64,000 nucleotides of DNA, taken from NCBI RefSeq assembly GCF_000151315.2, contig NW_011887292.1, positions 2,519,181-2,583,180 of the forward strand, written 5' to 3'. This document shows, piece by piece, positions 56,906-64,000 of the stretch (position 1 is the stretch's first letter; each line of letters starts with the position of its first letter). The notes beneath the pieces were generated by a model that worked only from the letters and a program-made list of their open reading frames with translations, had not been told where the DNA came from and ran no database searches. The stretch is from Capsaspora owczarzaki ATCC 30864 (taxonomy: Eukaryota; Opisthokonta; Filasterea). The position numbers were made by a program, and so were the translations under genes.

Positions 56906-58155
56906 ATGCGAAGCTCTGTCGCCCTGTTCGCGCTCGTCGCTCTGCTCGGCTTTGCGGCCGCCGGTGCGTCTGCCATGCCCGCCCACAAGTTCCACCACCG
57001 TCCCGTTCACCACAACGGCGACGCTGACACTGCTGCCTACCCGCTCATCGAGATCACGCTCTACATGGAGTCGCTGGTAAAGCACTTCATCAGCCTCTTT
57101 CTCCCGCTCGCTTTTTGTCGTCATTGCTCAACGCTCAGTGCTCGTGTCGACGGCAACCGGCGAACAGCCATTCTGGCCAGATGAGTGTTGGCGGTGTTGG
57201 TGGTGGGGTGGGGTTTGAGGGGCGGCTCTTGAACCGGGGTCTGCTGGGTGACTCGTGATGATACCTCCGACACGCACTGATTGACAGACATGCACACATA
57301 CACGAGCACACTTTTGGCTGACCTTGTTTCTGACCTTGCTTCGGTTTTGTTTCTGTTATCATTCTTAGTGCCCCGACTGCCAAGCGGTAATAACGAAAAG
57401 CAGGCTCAAATGTTTGGAAATCATCTCCAAAAACTCACTTGTTGTTCAACGTGTAAACAGCTCATTGCTGGCGATCTCTGGAACGTCTGGAACTCGAGCA
57501 TCTCTTCCATCATGAACTTGACCCTTGTTCCGTACGGTAACGCCAAGGAGTCGCAGTCCGGATCGACCTGGGAGTTTACTTGCCAGCACGGGTAAGTCAG
57601 GTCCTGATTGCTCGTGCCCCTTTGGATTCATGATTTGCTCATGGTATTGGTTTGGTGTATCCCGATCGCTGCTTGCAGCATGTACGAGTGCGTTGGTAAC
57701 GTTCTCGAGGTAAGCCGAGTGCTCAATTCGTTGTTTTGTTTTGTTTGGGTTTTTTTTCGAAGAAGTTTTCCGCTCACTCAACGCACGCTTCCTCTTCACC
57801 ACAACCCCCCCCCATCCCTCCGACATAGACCTGCGCCATCAACTTGCTCCAGAACTCGACCGTCTGGTTCCCGTTCATTCACTGCCTCGAGGGCACTTCT
57901 GCCCCCAACGCTGCCGGCCCCGCTTGCGCCGCCAAGCTTGGCATCAACTTTGACCCCATTGATGCCTGCATGACCTCCGCCCAGGGCAACGCCATGGAGC
58001 ACGAAATGGCGCTCAAGACGGCCGCGCTGGTTCCCGCCCACACCTACGTTCCCTGGGTCACGCTCAACGGTGCCCACTGCGTCCCATGCGAGAACGGCCA
58101 CCTCAAGCAGGCCATCTGCGGTGCCTACACTGGCCCGAAGCCCGCTGACTGCTAA
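56906..58155 (+). CDS. GILT-type lysosomal thiol reductase, copy 1
   Basis: Gamma-interferon-inducible lysosomal thiol reductase family; reduces disulphides in endolysosomes. Five exons: 56906-57076, 57369-57386, 57461-57591, 57679-57709 and 57829-58155, encoding 225 residues. Signal peptide MRSSVALFALVALLGFAAAG. Exon 2 is only 18 bases and encodes exactly CPDCQA, the CxxC active site. Exon 4 is 31 bases. Exons 3 to 5 together give CQHGMYECVGNVLETC, a perfect match to the GILT signature CQHGx2ECx2Nx4C. Possible N-glycosylation at NSS, NLT and NST. A C-terminal CVPCENG and ICGAYTGPKPADC add further cysteines. It shares exon sizes and most sequence with copy 2. Confidence 0.95.
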
Positions 58156-58545
58156 ACCAAAGCCAAATCTACCCCGACGTGGACTGCACACACAACAGCC
58201 GTCCCCTCTTCGAGGGTCCAGCAGTTTGTGTGTGCGCGGATGATCTTTTCACTGATTTCTCACTGTTTTTGAGACCCCCCTGGTTAAAAGAATTCGAAAA
58301 GATTTTTGGATTTGTTTGAAGCTTGTTGATCAGTCAAACAGTGCAAGTCGGGCTACACCAAACCAGTGTGTGGTTTTCCCCGAGCTTGTTGGATTTTTTT
58401 TCTTTTGTCTTGTTTGAGATGACATTGGGACACAGAATACAAACTCGCTCCCGTTTCGGAGACAGCAACATTTGGCACGCCATTCATGTACATCATTGTG
58501 GCAGCCAGTCAGTCTTTTCTTCTGCATCCATTTGTTTGTTTCCCA
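58156..58545. other. Spacer between the two GILT copies
   Basis: 390 bases. The part from about 58358 to 58480 is nearly identical to the sequence following copy 2 (59940-60060). The 195 bases at 58163-58357 are present only here and are bounded by CCAAA on both sides. No coding sequence is seen. Confidence 0.7.
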
Positions 58546-58948
58546 ATGCGAAGCTCTGTCGCCCTGTTCGCGCTCGTCGCTCTGCTCGGCTTTGCGGCTG
58601 CCGGTGCGTCTGCCATGCCCGCGCACAAGTTCCACCACCGTCCCGTTCACCACAACGGCGACGCTGACACTGCTGCCTACCCGCTCGTCGAGATCACGCT
58701 CTATATGGAGTCGCTGGTAAAGCACTGCACCTTATCAGCCTCCTTCCCCCCCTCGCTTGTTGTCATTGCTCAACGCTCGTGTCGGCGGCAACCGGCGAAC
58801 AGCCATTCTGGCCAGATGAGCGTTCGTGGTGACGGGGGGTGTGAGGTTTGATGCGAAAAACAAAAAAACGTGGATCAGGAAAGTGTCGCGACCGGCCTGA
58901 CTCGTGACCTGTGATGTTACCTCGTGATGATAGATCAACTTCACACTT

Positions 58949-58995
<47 letters not shown>

Positions 58996-59933
58996 CTCTC
59001 TCTCTCTGCCATACACGAGCACGCTTTTGGCTGACCTTCATGCTGACTTTGCTTCTGACCTTGCTTCTTTGGTTTTCTGTGATTATTCTAGTGCCCCGAC
59101 TGCCAAGCGGTAAGAACGAAAAGCAGACTCCAAATGTTTGGATCTCTCGAATCCATTTCTCGTATCCAAAAACTCACTTGTTGCTCCACGTGTAAAACAG
59201 CTCATTGCTGGCGATCTCTGGAACGTCTGGAACTCGAGCATCTCTTCCATCATGAACTTGACCCTTGTTCCGTACGGTAACGCCCAGGAGTGGCAGTCTG
59301 GATCGACCTGGGAGTTTGAGTGCCAGCACGGGTAAGTCAGGTCCTGATTGCTCGTGCCCCTTTGGATTCACGATTCGCTCATGTTGTTGGTTTGGTGCAT
59401 CCCGATCGCTGCTTGCAGCGCGCGTGAGTGCATTGGAAACGTTCTCGAGGTAAGCCGAGTGCTCAATTTTTTACTTTTTTTTTTTTTGTTGTTGTTGTTG
59501 TTGTTGTTTGTTGTTGTTATTTCCAAAAGAAGTTTGCCGCTCGTTCTCTCGCACTCACTCAACGCACGCTTCCTATTCAACACAACCTCCCATCCCTCCG
59601 GCTTAGACCTGCGCCATCAACTTGCTCCAGAACTCGACCGTCTGGTTCCCGTTCATTCACTGCCTCGAGGGCACTTTCAACCCCTGGTCTGCCGGCAACC
59701 AATGCGCCGCCTATTTTGGCATCGACTATGCGCCCATTTATGCATGCATGAACTCTGCCCAGGGCAACGCCATGCAGCACGAAATGGCGCTCAAGACGGC
59801 CGCGCTGGTTCCCGCCCACACCTACGTTCCCTGGATTACGCTCAACGGTGCCCACTGCGTCCCATGCGAGAACGGCCACCTCAAGCAGGCCATCTGCGGT
59901 GCCTACACTGGCCCGAAGCCCGCTGACTGCTAA
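58546..59933 (+). CDS. GILT-type lysosomal thiol reductase, copy 2
   Basis: Tandem paralogue of the preceding gene with identical exon lengths: 58546-58716, 59092-59109, 59201-59331, 59419-59449 and 59607-59933. Exon 1 differs from copy 1 by a single Ile/Val change, and the 18-base CPDCQA exon is identical. The GILT signature reads CQHGARECIGNVLETC, so all its fixed residues are kept. Most replacements cluster in exon 5 just after HCLEGT (FNPWSAGNQCAAYFGIDY against SAPNAAGPACAAKLGINF), while the 3' half of that exon is again nearly identical. Intron 1 has gained a long (CA)n tract. Same predicted lysosomal role, probably with different substrate preference. Confidence 0.95.
58952..59007 (+). 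repeat. (CA)n followed by (CT)n microsatellite
   Basis: About 20 CA units run into about seven CT units inside intron 1 of GILT copy 2. The matching place in copy 1 lacks the expansion, so it arose after the duplication. Confidence 0.95.
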
Positions 59934-60144
59934 ACCAAAGCCAAACCAGTGTGTGGTTTTCCCCGAGCTTGTTGGATTTTTGTCTTTTGTCTTGTTTGAC
60001 ATGACATTGGGACACAAAATACAAACTCGCTCCCGTTTCGGAGACAGCAACACTTGGCACTTCATTCATTTCGTAAACGCTTGTCTCAGTTTTTTTTTTT
60101 TTTTTTTTGTTTTTTTTCCCCCGTTCGTTTCTTCAGACTTTTCA

Positions 60145-61627
60145 ATGTCGAGTTCAAGCAGCGTTTACAGCGGCGACTACTCTGCCGACGATCGCAGCCT
60201 CAACGTGCCCGGTGCGTTCACCCTGAGTGCTCAACTACGCTGTCCTAGTTTAATATCAGTAGATGGAGGGTGGAGTGGTGAGTGGTGAGTGGGGATGGGG
60301 GTGTCGTGGTCAGAATGCTGGTCTCTTGGCGAAACCAAAAAAAAAAAAAAAAAAAAAAAAAAGACCTGTTTTTCTTTTGGCTTCTTTGACAAGCAAGAAC
60401 TCTGACACGCTGCTGCTGGGCTTCTTCTTGTGTGATGCTCACTATTGCTTGCATTATTCGACCAACACAATGAAAGCGGAGCGAGAGGGGGGGGGAGAAG
60501 GCACTTGGGAGAAGCGAACCATTCGAGGGAATCAGTGAAAAGCGAGAGAACCATGTGCCGAGTGACTGTGACTGTGATTGTGGCCGCCCGCATAAACCCC
60601 TGACTCTTGTCCCCCCCCCCCATTTGGCCACTTTGGCTGGTGAGGCCAGGATAGACCGCCGTGGGATTATTTTGGAGGACGGGAAGGGGAAGGGGAAGGG
60701 AAGGAGAACGGGGAAGGTCTTCGCTTGGCTCTTCTCCCACTGTCTCTCTCTGTCTCTCCGGTGCTGACTGTGCGATACCGTTGTAACTCACGATTTGGCA
60801 TGCGGTCCCTTTTGGAACACAGTGACACCGAACGTCAACCAAGTCGGACGAATGCTCTCGTCGTATGCCTGGCAGTATGACCCGGCTGTCTTTGCCAACA
60901 CGAACATGGAGCTGCTTGCTCCCGAAAGCGTCTCGCAGGCTCCCCTCGGCATCGGCCATCGTGTCTGCTATGGTAAAGCTTCTTCTGCTGCTCTACGAAA
61001 AAAAAAGCCAACGCACAGGATCGAGGATGGTGGAAATTGCTGCAAAGGGGGTTTTTTTTTTTCCTTTTTCCCCTTTGTTTGTTGCACTCATTTCGTCCAC
61101 TTGTTCTCGGAATGTCAGGCACTGGCACGTCGTACTTGGCTGGTGCAGCGCTTGGCACGCTTTATGGCGTGGGCTCTGGTCTGCGCAACCCTGACGCCAC
61201 CTCCACCCGCCTGAAGGTCAACAGTGTGCTGAACAGTGTGACACGGCATTCCCAATCGGTCGCGCACACTGTCGGTGTTGTCGCGCTCGTATACACAGTC
61301 ATGGATGGCGTTACCATCCGCCTTCGCGATGGCCAAGACGATGCCTACAACACAATCGGATGCGGTATTGGCACGGGCCTTCTTTTGCGCTCAGCGTGTA
61401 AGGAGTGTTTTGTGCAATGTTTTGTTTTTTGTTTTTTATTTTGATTTTGGAAACGAGTTGGGGGGGCGGTTTCTTGAGGAGCTAATCACTGTTTCCGCTG
61501 TGTCATCCCAACAGCTGGCCTGAGGCGTTGCTTGATGGCCGGTGCCCTCGGTGGCGCCATGGCCGCAACATACTATTTCGGCAACCAGATGCTCAATAAG
61601 AACGAGGATTCGGCACCACAACATTGA
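60145..61627 (+). CDS. TIMM23: Mitochondrial import inner membrane translocase TIM23
   Basis: Channel-forming subunit of the presequence translocase. Exon 1 starts MSSSSSVYSGDYSADDRS. After a 600-base intron with a 26-base A tract come VTPNVNQVGRMLSSYAWQYD, the intermembrane-space receptor part, and LLAPESVSQAPLGIGHRVCY. The membrane part has GTGTSYLAGAALGTLYGVG, the G-rich first span, then VNSVLNSVTRHSQSVAHTV, VVALVYTVMDGVTIRLRD and TIGCGIGTGLLLRSAAGLR. It closes with MAGALGGAMAATYYFGNQM. Four membrane spans and GxxxG-like packing match TIM23 rather than TIM17, because of the hydrophilic N-terminal domain. Four exons have GT-AG introns. Stop TGA at 61625-61627, with AATAAA three bases later. 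Confidence 0.93.
60337..60362 (+). repeat. Poly-A tract, 26 bases, in TIM23 intron 1
   Basis: A homopolymer in the first intron, flanked by non-repetitive sequence. No retroposon body was recognised next to it. Confidence 0.95.
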
Positions 61628-61629
61628 TC

Positions 61630-61688
61630 AATAAATAATAAAAGCATTCATTTTCAAAGCCTTAAGAGAGTCAAAAAACAGCTTTATT
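61630..61688. terminator. Facing polyadenylation signals of TIM23 and the alpha-kinase
   Basis: AATAAA on the plus strand at 61630-61635 serves TIM23. TTTATT at 61683-61688, that is AATAAA on the minus strand, would serve the alpha-kinase. The signals point toward each other about 50 bases apart, so the two transcripts should end within a few tens of bases of each other or overlap. Confidence 0.6.
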
Positions 61689-61702
61689 GAAAGATCGCTC
61701 GA

Positions 61703-64000
61703 TCACAGCGTGTCGCGCTAGAGAATAAACAAAACAAAAACAGAATTAACAAAAACAAAAACTAACAATGTTCAATCCCAATTTTAAAGAATGCTACAGC
61801 AACCGAAAACACTTGGCGACTGGTAAGGCTGTAGGTGGTGTAAAGTAGCAGACAGAGACAGATACTCAGATGAGCTCAAGCAGCCAGCCAGCATCAATAC
61901 GCAAAACACAGCACCACCAAACTTGCCTTGTTGCCGAGCAGCCGAGTCGTTTCCGCGCTCGCTCGTCGGCGGACACTGCTGCTATTGATGGTACTATTGA
62001 CGCTGGACTTGGTTGACACCATGCCGAGCGACGCCACGTACGACATTTGCCGAGGAGAGGCTGGCGCCGAATTGACGGGTGTGGATGCCGGGATGGACAA
62101 GCTAATGCCCTCCACGGCGTTAGATGACATGAAGCGCGTTGATGGAATGGTACCTACGTCGTACTGCTTGGCGTTGATACTGGGCAGTTTGAGGTAGCGA
62201 CAGATGGCCGAGCATCGATGGGTCTGGAGGAATTTCTCAATGCCCTTAATGCCCAGGTTGCCCTTTCCAAAGCCTACCCGGTCGATGGTGTGCATTTGAG
62301 GGTCTGTGTACCGGTCACCCACTCCCTGGACGTCGCAGACAAGGAGCTGGTGCTTGGACGCCTCGTAGGTAAAGTGCGAGAACGCTTGCGGCGTGTTGCG
62401 CTCGTCGTCATCGTTTACATAGCCATAATTGTTGTTGTGCTTGCGGTATGGTCCGTCGATAAAGTGCTCTACGGCGCACAAGGGATGATTGGGACGATCC
62501 GTCAGCGAAATGAGCCACGCTTCGATAAACTCGATTTTCTTTGGCGGATTGTACGCATTGTAGCGATCGGCCCACAGGCGGCAAAACATTTGCATTTCTG
62601 CAAAAAGTGGTGATGGAGACGACGGGTGTGAGCTCATATCCACGAAAGGCATGAAAGCATGAAAAATAAAACAACAAACACAAACGGAAAAAAACAAACA
62701 AATAAAACAATCCGCACCTGCATCTTGGAAATACTGCTCGCGCTCCTCTTCCCCGACAGCCATCTTTGCCACAAAAGTAACACCCTTGTTGGCTTCAGAC
62801 AAGTCCATCATATGATAGGCCGCACGCAAGCCACCGCGCGCAAACGGCTCGCTCTCAATTTTCACGCTGATGGGCGTGTTTGTCCAAGTGCCCAAAGCGA
62901 CACTGAAAGTGTGCTTCATGGCGCTCTCGCTAGCAAGTAGGGCAAAGTCTGGAGGTGGCCGATGAGCGACGGTTGTTGGGCCTAGAGAGCGAGAGCGAGA
63001 GAGAGGATGAGCTACAATTCTCAGCATGTTGTCCGCCCCCCCCCCTCCTTCTGAACAAGCAAAAACCATCAAGACATAAGAATCTCTTCGCCCTTACTGT
63101 GTGACTCGCCGCGAGGACTGCCGCCAGCCGTTGTCGACGTCACTGAAGTGCAGGTGGTGCCCGTCAGCTCGTCGACCAGCTGGGCCTTGCGCTCTCGATA
63201 CTCGGTCACAGTAATGTAATCTTGTTCGTAGAGCTCCTTGAGGTTCTTGAGACGCGCCCAGTACTCGACCTGGCGTATGCTGGGAACGCCTTTGGTTGCT
63301 GCACGACCGCCCACATCGCTGGCAAACTTGGCGTGTCGCGAGCTTGGCCGTGTGTCAGAGCCATGCGAAGACAGTTCATCCGACGATGACGACGGAGGTG
63401 ATGCCATTGTGCCAAACGCAAGCGTAGCCGAGAGACGTTGGCGCGATACGTGCGAACGGCGCTTGGTCGAGTGGGTCCCGGACGACAGCGACGAGGATGA
63501 CGAGGCTGCCGACGGTGGCGGAGACGGCATAGACTCAGTGGCTGCCGTGGTGCCAAGCCCGTTGTTCAGCAGCGCCGGAATGGACGGTGCGGACGCGGCA
63601 GCAGCGAGTGGCATCATTGCAGCATTCAATTGCGGATGGTTCAAATCAGCAGACGCAGACGCAGACCCAGCAAGCGCACCGTCAGCTGCAGTCGACGCAG
63701 CAGCAGCAGCAGCAGCGGCGGCAGTGTCAGTAGCACTTGGAGTAGTCGCAGTAGTCGTTGAAGCAGTAGTAGTAGGAGTAGCAGCAGCAGCAGCGGTCGG
63801 AGCGGGTGAATTCGCTACGGAATGTCGGAGGTGAGATTGGCGTGGGTTCGCTGATGATGAGGCATCGCTCTTGTTGCTGCTGCTGTTGGCAGCCGACTCG
63901 TCGTCCTTGTCGTCGTCGACGTCCGCATCAGCACCGGCGTCTGCGTCCTCGTGCAGGCTGGCTGGACGGAGGAGTGCCCGTGGTGGTGGTGGTGATGGTG
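61703..64000 (-). CDS. eEF2K-like alpha-kinase, 5' part beyond the window
   Basis: Atypical alpha-kinase; the kinase domain resembles eEF2 kinase and myosin heavy-chain kinases. It is open to the right edge, so the N-terminus is missing. The visible N-terminal region is Ala/Ser/Asp-rich, then LKELYEQDYITVTEYRERK, a SHOCT-like helical pair. The kinase domain starts FSVALGTWTNTPISVKIESE, with the ATP-binding lysine in TFVAKMAVG, then EFIEAWLISLTDRPNHPL, LLVCDVQGVGDRYTDPQ, GFGKGNLGIKGI and THRCSAIC, the zinc-binding end. These match eEF2K closely. No Sel1 repeats follow, unlike animal eEF2K. The last 7 residues probably come from a GC-AG intron (61926-61718) and a 15-base exon giving GNKRDTL; reading through instead ends at 61894. 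Confidence 0.85.

Overview
The window is nuclear DNA from a gene-dense eukaryote. Almost every gene has short GT-AG introns (roughly 80 to 700 bases) with conserved protein sequence continuing across the joins, and nothing in it looks bacterial in layout. The gene set (WAPL with its PDS5-binding YSR motif, golgin-45, p115, dynactin p62, COMMD3, an LRMDA-like protein, GILT, an eEF2K-type alpha-kinase) together with Ser/Ala/Gln-rich tracts and CTG/CAG runs suggests a unicellular relative of animals such as a filasterean (Capsaspora-like). That placement is an inference from the gene set and was not tested by any search.

Layout, left to right (+ or - strand): 3' part of inorganic pyrophosphatase (+); mitochondrial ribosomal protein uL1m (-); PUDP-type HAD phosphatase (+); an unrecognised multi-exon gene (-); dynactin subunit 4 (+); COMMD3 (-); an F-box/LRR/TRAF-zinc-finger protein (-); ACSF3-type acyl-CoA synthetase (-); a DUF1764 protein (+); ribosomal protein eL42 (-); a doubtful small gene (-); splicing factor CCDC12 (+); a DNAJB12/14-type J protein (-); golgin-45 (+); an AlkB-type alkane monooxygenase (-); WAPL (+); a RING-H2 ligase (-); PRPF18 (-); a TXNDC15-like protein (+); an LRMDA-like protein (+); a seven-transmembrane protein (+); p115/USO1 (+); a GH47 alpha-mannosidase (-); an F-box/TPR protein ending in a CaaX box (-); an Mpv17-family protein (-); two tandem GILT thiol reductases (+,+); TIM23 (+); and the 3' part of an eEF2K-like alpha-kinase (-) that runs off the right edge.

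Many neighbours are divergent pairs separated by 130 to 280 bases, implying shared promoters. Convergent pairs often end within 200 to 300 bases of each other. There is no operon and no single pathway. There are thematic echoes: two Golgi tethers (golgin-45, p115), two spliceosome factors (CCDC12, PRPF18), three mitochondrial proteins (uL1m, ACSF3, TIM23), and COMMD3 plus LRMDA, which both bear on endosomal recycling. No tRNA, rRNA, CRISPR array, transposon or virus-derived element was recognised.

The most notable items are an intron-free AlkB alkane hydroxylase in a eukaryote; a tandem GILT duplication in which an 18-base micro-exon encodes exactly the CPDC active site; two probable GC-AG introns, one leading to a 15-base terminal exon of the alpha-kinase; an F-box/LRR/TRAF zinc-finger fusion; and an F-box/TPR protein with a prenylation-type C-terminus.
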